The notes: generated from the letters alone by a model not told the origin. DNA of 8,168 bases from an uncultured Desulfovibrio sp. (GCA_900550745.1 URTO01000070.1:1-8168), one strand, 5' to 3'. Counted from the stretch's first letter, positions 1 to 6,227 are shown. Made by a program: numbers and translations.

Positions 1-8
1 AAATATAT

Positions 9-31
9 TATATACCTTTATAAGGAATATA
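9..31. promoter_or_regulatory. AT-rich leader dyad over the first ribosome binding site
   Basis: Two 10-base arms (9-18 TATATACCTT and 22-31 AAGGAATATA) form an inverted repeat around a 3-base centre, with one mismatch (14/26). The right arm contains the AAGGA Shine-Dalgarno of the gene at 35. Only 5 of the first 34 bases are G or C, in sharp contrast to the GC-rich genes. It could be a protein operator, part of a promoter (TATA-like stretches at 6-14), or an RNA hairpin masking the ribosome binding site. The window starts here, so no -35 element can be judged. Confidence 0.45.
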
Positions 32-34
32 TCA

Positions 35-436
35 ATGTCCAACACCACTTATTCCCTCCTCCCCGTCACCCGCATCGCCACGGCCCCCCGCGCCCACGCC
101 GACATCACCATCGGCTTTTCCAAGCGCGGCGATTTGTCCCTCATCTTTTCCCCGGCCTTCCTTGCCGACCATGAAGCCCTCGGCGTCGGCTCCAAGATTC
201 TCCTCGCCTACAGCGCGGAAGCCAAGAAGCTCCTCGTCGCGCCGCCTTCCGCCGGGCAGAAGGAACACCTGCGCACGGTACGCAAGCGTGCGGGCTTTCC
301 CGGCGCGGGCTGCGTGGTCGTCTCGGCCCAGAACCTTCCCGAAGACATGCCGCGCCCCGAAAAACAGCGCGAACCCGTGCTGTGGGAACCGGAGGAAAAC
401 GGCGCGGTGGCCCTCGACCTCAGCCGCTTCGCGTAA
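35..436 (+). CDS. Hypothetical phage protein, 133 aa
   Basis: I do not recognise this family. The start ATG has AAGGA at 22-26, 8 bases upstream. The protein is soluble-looking, with no membrane segment or signal peptide. The first ~70 residues alternate hydrophobic and polar positions (ITIGF, LSLIF, KILLAY, KLLVAP), as in a small beta-rich domain. A basic stretch follows (HLRTVRKR, about residues 78-85), then a short VVVSAQNL strand and an acidic, proline-containing tail ending ALDLSRFA. It is the first gene of the tightly packed cluster and lies 5 bases before the methyltransferase start, so the two are probably co-translated. The basic patch would fit a nucleic-acid-associated early protein, but that is inference and no function is assigned. 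Confidence 0.8.
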   Translation: MSNTTYSLLPVTRIATAPRAHADITIGFSKRGDLSLIFSPAFLADHEALGVGSKILLAYSAEAKKLLVAPPSAGQKEHLRTVRKRAGFPGAGCVVVSAQNLPEDMPRPEKQREPVLWEPEENGAVALDLSRFA

Positions 437-441
437 CCCTC

Positions 442-933
442 ATGAACCCCGCCCTGTTCTCTTCCGCCAAGGAAGATTGGGAAACTCCCCGCGAGTTCTT
501 TGAACGGCTCGACGGGGAGTTCCGTTTTGATCTGGACGTGTGCGCCTTCCCCCACAACGCCAAGTGCCCCGCCTACTTCACCAAGGAAGACGACGGGCTG
601 GCGCAGGATTGGGGGCGGCGCACCTGTTGGATGAACCCGCCCTACGGCAAGACCATCAAGGCGTGGATGGCGAAGGCCCTCGACGCTTCCCGGCGCGGGG
701 CCACGGTCGTCTGCCTCGTGCCGTCACGCACCGACACGGCATGGTGGCACGACACGGTGATCGCAGGCGGCGCGGAAGTCCGCTTCGTCCGGGGCAGACT
801 CCGGTTCGCCGGGGCCGAGCATCCGGCACCCTTCCCGTCGGCGGTGGTGATTTTCAGGCCGCCGTTGCCGCCTTCACAGCAAAAGGAAACGAACGATGAA
901 AACAACAATCCTCAGCGAATACGGCTTCCATGA
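442..933 (+). CDS. dam: Phage DNA N-6-adenine methyltransferase (Dam family)
   Basis: Predicted to transfer a methyl group from S-adenosylmethionine to adenine N6 in DNA. The catalytic motif NPPY is at residues 65-68 (WMNPPYGK), preceded by the family hallmark FDLDVCA (about 29-35, the probable SAM-binding Asp region), HNAKCPAYFT, and followed by VVCLVPSRTDTAWWHD and VRFVRGRLRF. At 163 aa it fits the short phage Dam family (PF05869 type) and has no target-recognition domain large enough to suggest a classical R-M enzyme. I chose ATG 442, 5 bases after the previous stop. An in-frame ATG at 382 lies inside the previous gene and would add 20 residues of low-complexity sequence. No good Shine-Dalgarno precedes 442, so re-initiation after the upstream gene is likely. 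The last 38 bases overlap the next gene. No restriction enzyme is nearby, so anti-restriction or regulatory methylation is the likeliest role (inference). Confidence 0.9.
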   Translation: MNPALFSSAKEDWETPREFFERLDGEFRFDLDVCAFPHNAKCPAYFTKEDDGLAQDWGRRTCWMNPPYGKTIKAWMAKALDASRRGATVVCLVPSRTDTAWWHDTVIAGGAEVRFVRGRLRFAGAEHPAPFPSAVVIFRPPLPPSQQKETNDENNNPQRIRLP

Positions 934-1489
934 AGCCCTGCTCGGCATGGGCCTCAGCTACGGCAAGACCTCCGGCGTCACCTCCCTGTGGGACATCCGC
1001 GACGATGCGGGCCTCAAGGAACGCGCCTTGAAACTCGCTGGCCTCGGCAAGGGGCACGACAAGTTCCTGCGCATGATCGTCGCCACCCTCGACGTCACGG
1101 CCCCGCTATACTGGTGGAAACAGTTCGACACCTACAAGATCGGCACGGCCGCGCAGTCGGAATCCACCATGCACACGCTCATGAAGGCCCCGCTCACCCC
1201 GGAAATGTTCGAGGGCGGGCTTGCCGATCATCTGCTCGGTCATCTTGAGGGACTGCGGCAGCGCGGGGATTTCGCCACCCTGAACCGCTGCCTTCCGCAA
1301 TCCTTCCTCCAGCGGCGCATCGTGCAAACCAACTACGCGGCTCTCGCCAACATCATTGTCCAGCGCAGGGGGCACAAGCTCCCCGAATGGAAAACCTTCA
1401 TCGAATCCGTGCTGTGGGGCGTGCAGCGTCCCGAACTGCTGCGGAAAGCGGCTGCGATGGGAGGCCGCCATGAACCAAACGCCGCCTAA
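896..1489 (+). CDS. ThyX-like (flavin-dependent thymidylate synthase fold) hypothetical protein
   Basis: A 197 aa soluble protein. Its motif order resembles ThyX: GH at 53-54 followed by a hydrophobic strand (FLRMIVATLDVTAP), then WWKQFDTYKIG and SESTMH (73-93) where ThyX has its RHRxxSxNExSxRY signature, then LP (133-134), Asn146 in TNYAALANIIVQRR, and EW (164-165) near the C terminus, in the position of the ThyX LP / N-x-R-x-L / Q-E-I-R segment. Glu89 and Ser90/Thr91 could match the NExS part, but the arginines of RHR are absent (Lys81-Ile82-Gly83 aligns there). It is therefore either a divergent enzyme or a catalytically altered relative. This is pattern matching by eye, not a search result. 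Start ATG has AAGGA at 883-887, 8 bases upstream. It overlaps the methyltransferase by 38 bases and the exonuclease by 20. Its place in a nucleotide-metabolism cluster supports, but does not prove, a dTMP- or dUMP-related role. Confidence 0.6.
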   Translation: MKTTILSEYGFHEALLGMGLSYGKTSGVTSLWDIRDDAGLKERALKLAGLGKGHDKFLRMIVATLDVTAPLYWWKQFDTYKIGTAAQSESTMHTLMKAPLTPEMFEGGLADHLLGHLEGLRQRGDFATLNRCLPQSFLQRRIVQTNYAALANIIVQRRGHKLPEWKTFIESVLWGVQRPELLRKAAAMGGRHEPNAA

Positions 1490-2279
1490 TCCGTACCTGC
1501 TCATCGACGCCGACGTGCTGGCCTACCGCGCCGCAGCCGGGGCCGAAAGGCTCATCTGCTTCGAGGAGGACGCCTGTTTCCCGCTGTGTTCCCTCGCGGA
1601 CGCCCAAGCCGCCTTCTTCGGGCAGCTTTACGCCATCCTCGATCGGCTCGGCGCCAGCGACTATGCCCTGTGCTTCTCCGACGACCGCAACGGCGGCTTC
1701 CGGCGCAAGCTGTTCCCCGGCTACAAGGCCAACCGCGACGGCAAGCCCCGCCCCGTGGCCCTCAAGTTCCTGCGCGAGGCCCTGATGCGCGACGCTGCGG
1801 ACGCCCCCGTCCACATCAAGCCCGGCCTCGAAGCCGACGACTGCCTCGGCATCCTCGCCACCCTGCCCTCGTTCATGCGCGGGCGGCACAAGGTCATCGT
1901 CAGCGTGGACAAGGACATGAAGGCCATCCCCGGCTTCTTTTACGACATGGGCAAGCCCGGCCTCGGCATCCAGCCCGTCAGCCGGGAAGACGCCGACCTC
2001 TGGCACATGACCCAAACCCTCATCGGGGACGCCGCCGACGGCTACCCCGGCTGCCCGAAAATCGGCCCTATGACCGCGAAGAAGCTGTTCGACGGCATCC
2101 CCCGCGATTACGGACACCTCTGGCCCGTAGTGGCCGATGCCTTCGAGAAGGCGGGCTTCGGGGAAGCGGAAGCCGTCACGCAGGCAAGGCTGGCCCGTAT
2201 CCTGCGGGCCGAAGATTGGGACTTCAACACAAAGGAAGTGAAACTATGGACACCGCCCCGTCCCTGCAAGACCGGATAA
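1470..2279 (+). CDS. 5'-3' exonuclease (FEN / T7 gp6-like)
   Basis: A metal-dependent 5' nuclease that degrades duplex DNA from 5' ends or trims flaps. All acidic clusters of the PIN/FEN fold are present: LIDADVLAYR (Asp13, Asp15), YALCFSDDRNGGFRRKLFPGYKANRDGK (arch and gateway, basic residues about 73-92), GLEADDCLG (Glu121, Asp123, Asp124), VIVSVDKDMKAI (Asp147, Asp149), and LIGDAADGYPGCPKIGPMTA (Asp187, Asp190, followed by the helix-3-turn-helix DNA clamp). At 269 aa it is the size of stand-alone phage exonucleases and has no polymerase domain. I chose ATG 1470, with GGGAGG at 1459-1464 five bases away. The longer in-frame start at 1356 only adds residues translated from the preceding gene. 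It overlaps the ThyX-like gene by 20 bases and the next gene by 34. Likely roles are RNA-primer removal, recombination, or host DNA breakdown to feed the reductase pathway. Confidence 0.92.
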   Translation: MNQTPPNPYLLIDADVLAYRAAAGAERLICFEEDACFPLCSLADAQAAFFGQLYAILDRLGASDYALCFSDDRNGGFRRKLFPGYKANRDGKPRPVALKFLREALMRDAADAPVHIKPGLEADDCLGILATLPSFMRGRHKVIVSVDKDMKAIPGFFYDMGKPGLGIQPVSREDADLWHMTQTLIGDAADGYPGCPKIGPMTAKKLFDGIPRDYGHLWPVVADAFEKAGFGEAEAVTQARLARILRAEDWDFNTKEVKLWTPPRPCKTG

Positions 2280-2491
2280 GGCCGCCCTACTACACCCGGT
2301 TCCGCATCGAGCCGTTGGCCTTCATCGCCATGAACCATCTGGATTTCCTGCAAGGGAACATCATCAAATACGTCTGCCGCTACGAAGGCAAGAACAGCGT
2401 GGAAGACCTCATGAAGGCCCGCCGCTACCTCGACGAGCTCATCAACAGAACGCAAACGGAGGAAGGCCGGAATGCGGCACCAACACGATAA
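2246..2491 (+). CDS. DUF3310 family protein (phage nucleotide-kinase-like annotation)
   Basis: An 81 aa protein matching the compact DUF3310 pattern: an aromatic start (PPYYTRF), IEPLAFIAMNHLDFLQGN (21-38), IIKYVCRYEGKN, and EDLMKARRYLDELI (about 53-66). This corresponds to the family core IEP...GN.IKY..R...K...EDL.KA..YL. The family is common in phages next to exonuclease, MazG or thymidylate genes. It is often labelled 'nucleotide kinase', but it has no P-loop and its biochemical activity is not established by this sequence. The real start is ATG 2246 with AAAGGAAG at 2231-2238. A long open frame continues upstream to 1586, but that part is an Arg/Pro-rich shadow of the exonuclease gene. 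It overlaps the exonuclease by 34 bases and the MazG-like gene by 20. Confidence 0.87.
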   Translation: MDTAPSLQDRIRPPYYTRFRIEPLAFIAMNHLDFLQGNIIKYVCRYEGKNSVEDLMKARRYLDELINRTQTEEGRNAAPTR

Positions 2492-2921
2492 CGATCATCT
2501 CGCCATGCTCGCCGAGTTCATGACCGCGATGGAACAGCCCGTCAGCCAAGGTTGGGAAGACCTCGAAGGCATCAGGCTCGGCTTGAAGCTCATTGAAGAA
2601 GAAACGGAAGAGTTCCGGGAAGCGGTGGAAAACCTCTTCGAGAACACCGAATGCGGAGAAGGCGAGGACGTCCTCAACGACAACCGCGAAGACCTCACCA
2701 AGGAACTCGCGGATCTCGTCTACGTTTGCTGGTGGCTTGCCGCCAGAATCGGCATCGACCTGAACGCAACCCTGCGCCTTGTCCACGCCTCGAACATGTC
2801 GAAGCTCGGCCCTGACGGAAAGCCCGTCAAACGCGGAGACGGCAAAGTCCTCAAGGGGCCGAACTACCGCGCTCCCGATCTGTCCGACATTGTGCGGCAC
2901 GCCCCTGTCACCCTCGCCTGA
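2472..2921 (+). CDS. MazG-like nucleoside triphosphate pyrophosphohydrolase
   Basis: Predicted to hydrolyse (d)NTPs to NMP and pyrophosphate as an all-alpha NTP-PPase. The metal-binding helices are visible: LIEEETEEFREAVE (acidic E-E-x-x-E around 42-47) and KELADLVYVCWWLAARIGID (E78 and D81 of the ELAD motif). The C-terminal part NMSKLGPDGKPVKRGDGKV (about 108-126) is typical of phage and bacterial MazG-like/PRA-PH-type proteins that bind nucleotides. At 149 aa it is a single-domain version, unlike the tandem-domain E. coli MazG. Start ATG 2472 is preceded by a strong purine-rich GGAGGAAGG around 2458-2466. Phage MazG proteins are proposed to act on ppGpp or non-canonical dNTPs. The exact substrate cannot be read from sequence. 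A 33-base gap to the next gene holds only its ribosome binding site. Confidence 0.88.
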   Translation: MRHQHDNDHLAMLAEFMTAMEQPVSQGWEDLEGIRLGLKLIEEETEEFREAVENLFENTECGEGEDVLNDNREDLTKELADLVYVCWWLAARIGIDLNATLRLVHASNMSKLGPDGKPVKRGDGKVLKGPNYRAPDLSDIVRHAPVTLA

Positions 2922-2954
2922 TTTCCCATTCCCCACATAAAAAGGATACGCCCC

Positions 2955-3437
2955 ATGCCTACGCTCTATCTCATGTGCGGCCTGCCGGGTTCCGGCAAGT
3001 CCACCTACGTCAACCGCCACCTTGTCCCCAAAGGCGTGCAGGTCGTTTGCCCGGACGATCTGCGCCTCACCTACGGCCACGCCTTTTACGGCCCGCTTGA
3101 ACCCCTCATCCACGCACAGGCCGCCCAGATCGTCCGCGCCCTCATGCACCGGGGCCTCGACATCGTGGTGGACGAATGCCATGTCCGCATCGAACACCTG
3201 CGCAAGTGGAACGGCCTGATCAAGGCGTTCGGCTATGATGCCAAGCTCATCCGCATTGTGGCCCCCGTCGAGGAATGCAAAGCCAGACGCGCCGCAGGGG
3301 AGCCCGGATTCCCGCTTGAAGTCATCGACCGCATGAATGCCGCCCTGCTCGAAAACTGGATGCTCATCAAGGCCGCCTACCGGGATCATATGCTCACGAT
3401 CATCCCCGACGCTGCGGACGGAGGCGGGGAAGCATGA
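2955..3437 (+). CDS. P-loop kinase, polynucleotide 5'-kinase-like (AAA_33 / T4 Pnk N-domain type)
   Basis: Predicted ATP-dependent kinase of 160 aa. The Walker A motif is GLPGSGKST (9-17, Lys15, Ser16). CPDDLRLTYG (32-41, Asp35 and Arg37) corresponds to the substrate-binding Asp/Arg region of T4 polynucleotide kinase, and IVVDECH (70-76) to the strand-plus-acidic segment. The Arg/Lys-rich CKARRAAGEPGFPLEVIDRM (108-127) looks like the lid. The spacing of Lys15, Ser16 and Asp35 matches the residues known to be essential in T4 Pnk. There is no phosphatase domain and no RNA ligase neighbour, so nucleic-acid end repair is possible but a small-molecule (nucleotide) substrate is equally open. AGGA at 2943-2946 precedes the ATG by 8 bases. 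The stop overlaps the nrdD start as ATGA, so the two are translationally coupled. Confidence 0.85.
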   Translation: MPTLYLMCGLPGSGKSTYVNRHLVPKGVQVVCPDDLRLTYGHAFYGPLEPLIHAQAAQIVRALMHRGLDIVVDECHVRIEHLRKWNGLIKAFGYDAKLIRIVAPVEECKARRAAGEPGFPLEVIDRMNAALLENWMLIKAAYRDHMLTIIPDAADGGGEA

Positions 3438-5395
3438 TCGCCTACTCCCAATCCTACGACCCTGAGTTCTGCCGACTCATCGAAAGGCTCTTCGAGAAAT
3501 ACCCCGAAGAGCTTTTTCGCATCGAAGGCATCCATCCCGACCAGCTCGATCTGCATCGGGTGAGCCGGGAGTTCTTCAAGAGGCGGCCCGTTGAAACCGC
3601 CACCGCCGATCACTCCATCGACGGCAACGCCAACGTCAGCGGCAAGGACGTCATCACCTTCAACTATGAGGTGCCCAAGGCCCTCATGAAGATGAACTCC
3701 CTGTACAACCTGTGGAATGCCCTGCGGGAAAAGGAGGGGCAGGAAAGGGCCGACGCCTGCATCGAAACCGAGATCATGGGCCTCATCTACATCAACGACG
3801 CCTACGACATCGGACGCCCGTACTGCTTCAACTACTCCACCTACGACATCGCGCTGGAAGGGCTGCCGATGGGCGGGAGGCTGGAAGTCGATCCCCCCAA
3901 GACGCTCTTCGCCTTTCTGCGGCAGGTGGAGCAGTTCACGGTCTACGCGGCGAACTCCACCCTTGGAGCCACGGGGCTGGCCGACCTGCTCATCGTCGCC
4001 AGCCGCTATGTGGACAAAATCTTCGAGAACGACGGCATGGACGGGCACATCCGGGCAGCCGGGCATGATCCTCTGGGCGATCTGCGGACGGAAGACGTCT
4101 GGAGGTATGTGCATGAATCCCTGACCAGCCTCATCTACACCCTGAATTGGGAGTTTCGGGGCAACCAGTCCCCGTTCACCAACGTCAGCGTGTACGACCG
4201 CCACTTCCTCGGACAGCTCGTGCCGACCTACGTCATCGAGGGCAAGGCCCCGCACATGGGCACCATCGAACAGGTGCAGGACATTTTCCTTGCGGCGTAC
4301 AACGAAACCCTCTCCCGCACGCCCATCACCTTCCCGGTCGTCACGGCCTGCTTCTCCGTGGGGCAGGGAGGCGACGACACACGGGAGATCAAGGATCAAT
4401 GGTTCCTTGAAAAGATCGCCAAAGCCAACCTGAAATACGGCTTCATCAACATCTACTGCGGGGAATCCTCGACCCTCAGTTCATGCTGCCGTTTGCGCTC
4501 CTCCGTCTCCGATCTCGGCTACGCCAATTCCTTCGGGGCGGGCAGCACCAAGATCGGCAGCCTCGGCGTGGTGACGCTCAACCTTCCGAAGCTCGCGGGC
4601 GCAAGCAGGGATCTTGAAGAGTTCCTTTGCTTCATCGCCCCTGTCGTCCGGGAGGCGGCCGCCATCAACGCCGCCAAACGCGGCTTCATCAAAGACCGCA
4701 TCGCCCGCGGCTCCCTGCCGCTGTACACGATGGGCTTCATGGATCTTTCCCGCCAGTACAGCACATGCGGCTTTACGGGGCTGTACGAGGCGCTCGCCAT
4801 GTTGGGCCACGACATGCGGACGGATGAAGGGCTTGAGGCCGCCGAGCGCGTCCTTGCCGCGATCAATGCGGAAAATGCGAAGATGTCCAAGAAGTACGGC
4901 GCTCCGCACAACATGGAGCAGGTGCCGGGGGAAAGTTCCGCCGTGAAGCTGGCCCGGAAGGACGCCCTGCTCGGCTATGAGCTTCATGAGGGCGAGGCCC
5001 CCGCCCTCTACTCCAACCAGTTCCTCCCCCTGTGGGCGGAAGGCGCGGACGTGCTCGACCGCATCCGGGTGCAGGGCGCGCTTGATTCCCTGTGTACCGG
5101 AGGGGCCGTCTGCCATCTGAACATCGGCTCGGAAATCACGGACGCCGAAGTGATGAAGGCCCTGATCGTCCATGCCGCCGAAAGCGGCGTCGTGTACTTC
5201 GCGGTGAATTACCAAATCAACCGCTGCGCGGATGGGCACATGACCGTGGGCCACAATGCCGAAACCTGCCCCATCTGCAAGAAACCCATCACGGATGCCT
5301 ACACCCGCGTCGTGGGCTTCCTCACCAACACCAAACACTGGAACAAAACCCGGCGCGAACACGATTGGCCGGAAAGGAAATTCGCCCATGCATGA
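3434..5395 (+). CDS. nrdD: Anaerobic ribonucleoside-triphosphate reductase, class III (NrdD)
   Basis: Reduces NTPs to dNTPs using a glycyl radical installed by NrdG. Visible features of the 653 aa chain: GRPYCFNYST (Cys131, probably the equivalent of T4 Cys79), SSCCRLRSS (Cys351/Cys352, containing the presumed thiyl-radical cysteine), a long FGAGSTKIGSLGVVTLNLP segment typical of NrdD, YSNQFLPLW, a metal site Cys598-x3-His602 ... Cys612-x2-Cys615, and the radical loop RVVGF (Gly628) followed by WNKTRREHDWPERKF. No ATP-cone is seen at the N terminus: the first ~65 residues do not show the cone pattern, so it resembles cone-less phage enzymes and may escape dATP shut-off (inference). The zinc knuckle has a C-x3-H half instead of the usual second CxxC. 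Start ATG 3434 overlaps the upstream stop by 4 bases with GGAGG at 3420-3424. The enzyme works only without oxygen. Confidence 0.97.
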   Translation: MIAYSQSYDPEFCRLIERLFEKYPEELFRIEGIHPDQLDLHRVSREFFKRRPVETATADHSIDGNANVSGKDVITFNYEVPKALMKMNSLYNLWNALREKEGQERADACIETEIMGLIYINDAYDIGRPYCFNYSTYDIALEGLPMGGRLEVDPPKTLFAFLRQVEQFTVYAANSTLGATGLADLLIVASRYVDKIFENDGMDGHIRAAGHDPLGDLRTEDVWRYVHESLTSLIYTLNWEFRGNQSPFTNVSVYDRHFLGQLVPTYVIEGKAPHMGTIEQVQDIFLAAYNETLSRTPITFPVVTACFSVGQGGDDTREIKDQWFLEKIAKANLKYGFINIYCGESSTLSSCCRLRSSVSDLGYANSFGAGSTKIGSLGVVTLNLPKLAGASRDLEEFLCFIAPVVREAAAINAAKRGFIKDRIARGSLPLYTMGFMDLSRQYSTCGFTGLYEALAMLGHDMRTDEGLEAAERVLAAINAENAKMSKKYGAPHNMEQVPGESSAVKLARKDALLGYELHEGEAPALYSNQFLPLWAEGADVLDRIRVQGALDSLCTGGAVCHLNIGSEITDAEVMKALIVHAAESGVVYFAVNYQINRCADGHMTVGHNAETCPICKKPITDAYTRVVGFLTNTKHWNKTRREHDWPERKFAHA

Positions 5396-5522
5396 GTTCT
5401 TGTTTTACGCCCTGTCCACTTTCGTCGGGTTCACCGCAGCCTTCGTCCTGCTCTACTTCTTCGCGGAGTGGCGGGAGAAGCGCCAACAGGAAAAGTACAA
5501 AACGGGCATCTGGGGAAAGTAG
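5388..5522 (+). CDS. Small single-pass membrane protein, 44 aa
   Basis: Start ATG 5388 overlaps the end of nrdD by 8 bases and has AAAGGAAA at 5373-5380. Residues about 4-26 (FLFYALSTFVGFTAAFVLLYFF) form one strongly hydrophobic segment. The rest, AEWREKRQQEKYKTG, is charged and basic, which by the positive-inside rule places it in the cytoplasm. No cysteine, signal-peptidase or lipobox site is evident. The function is unknown. The position between nrdD and nrdG, together with a second membrane protein, is unusual. Candidates such as a holin-like protein, a membrane anchor or superinfection exclusion are speculation. An in-frame upstream ATG at 5256 lies in nrdD and would add 44 residues of shadow sequence. 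Confidence 0.75.
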   Translation: MHEFLFYALSTFVGFTAAFVLLYFFAEWREKRQQEKYKTGIWGK

Positions 5523-5533
5523 GGGGAAACGCT

Positions 5534-5776
5534 ATGGAAACACTCGCCTACATCATCTTCGTCCTCATCTGGTGCGGCAACCTCGCCTTCCTCGCCTTCG
5601 GCATCCTCGCCTGCATCGCCATCGTCGGGGCTGCCAAAACACTCAGGCGGCGCATCAATGAGGGGGCGTTGGATGAGGAAATCCGCACGGCCATAGACGA
5701 ACACATCCGCAAAGAAACGGAAAAGGGACGGAACCATGCTGACCATCATCGGCTCGCAATTCAACCCGACGCATAA
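5534..5776 (+). CDS. Small membrane protein with charged C-terminal helix, 80 aa
   Basis: Start ATG 5534 lies 11 bases after the preceding gene and has AGGGGGAAA upstream (5521-5529). Residues about 4-34 are continuously hydrophobic (LAYIIFVLIWCGNLAFLAFG then ILACIAIVGAA), long enough for one tilted or two short membrane helices. KTLRRR follows as a cytoplasmic anchor, then an amphipathic charged helix (about 43-65, alternating E/D with K/R). The last 41 bases overlap nrdG, whose ribosome binding site lies inside this gene. I recognise no family. With the 44 aa neighbour it may form a two-component membrane unit (inference). A longer in-frame start at 5468 would add 22 residues translated from the previous gene and is less likely. 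Confidence 0.75.
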   Translation: METLAYIIFVLIWCGNLAFLAFGILACIAIVGAAKTLRRRINEGALDEEIRTAIDEHIRKETEKGRNHADHHRLAIQPDA

Positions 5777-6227
5777 CGCCTTTGAAATCTACGTCTCCGG
5801 GTGCAAGCGCCGTTGCCCCGGCTGCCACAACCCCGAAGCGCAGGCGTTCGGCAAGGGCAAGTCCGCCCGGCTGTGGATGAACGAGAACCGCTTCAAATTG
5901 AAGACCGGAACCTTCTCCCGGATCTGGATACTCGGCGGGGATCTCATGGATCAGCCCCACCACGAGGCATACGAGTTCGTCCGCGATCTGCGCCGCATCA
6001 TGCCGAAAAGCATGGAGCTTTGGCTGTGGACGGGCCACGGGTTCGATGACGTCCCGCTCCGCATCCTCGGCGAGTTCGACGTGGTGAAGGCCGGGGCCTA
6101 CCGCGAGGATCTGCCCGGCCATACCGTGGCCTACGGGGATGAAGAGGACGGCGGCCCCCACATGCTGGCCCTCGCCTCGAACAACCAACAGCTCCACTTT
6201 ATCCGCAAAGGAGAAAAACATGCCTGA
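5736..6227 (+). CDS. nrdG: Anaerobic ribonucleotide reductase activating protein (radical SAM, NrdG)
   Basis: Uses a [4Fe-4S] cluster and S-adenosylmethionine to abstract hydrogen from the glycyl-radical site of NrdD (Gly628 here). The radical SAM motif C-x3-C-x2-C is Cys23, Cys27, Cys30 in SGCKRRCPGCHNPEAQ. GGDLMDQ (67-73) is the GGE/GGD SAM-binding motif, and FDVVKAGAYREDLPG (114-128) plus LASNNQQLHF near the end match the NrdG C-terminal strands (usually G..NQ). At 163 aa it is the usual NrdG length. It starts at ATG 5736 with AAGGGA at 5723-5728, inside the preceding membrane-protein gene, and ends 8 bases into the next gene. It lies about 340 bases after nrdD rather than directly adjacent. 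Confidence 0.95.
   Translation: MLTIIGSQFNPTHNAFEIYVSGCKRRCPGCHNPEAQAFGKGKSARLWMNENRFKLKTGTFSRIWILGGDLMDQPHHEAYEFVRDLRRIMPKSMELWLWTGHGFDDVPLRILGEFDVVKAGAYREDLPGHTVAYGDEEDGGPHMLALASNNQQLHFIRKGEKHA

Noticed and set aside
1398..2117. A 239-codon minus-strand ORF opposite the exonuclease
   Set aside because: Composition is Gly/Val/Ala-rich with no motif. The + strand carries all the FEN acidic clusters, so this is a shadow.
1586..2245. A long Arg/Pro-rich extension in front of the DUF3310 gene in the same frame
   Set aside because: It reads out of frame through the exonuclease, and the DUF3310 core begins only after ATG 2246, which has its own AAAGGAAG.
2442..5389. Long minus-strand ORFs (315, 337 and 302 codons) opposite the MazG-like, kinase and nrdD genes
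   Set aside because: They lie opposite well-identified genes, have no recognisable domains or ribosome binding sites, and are expected where third positions are almost always G or C.
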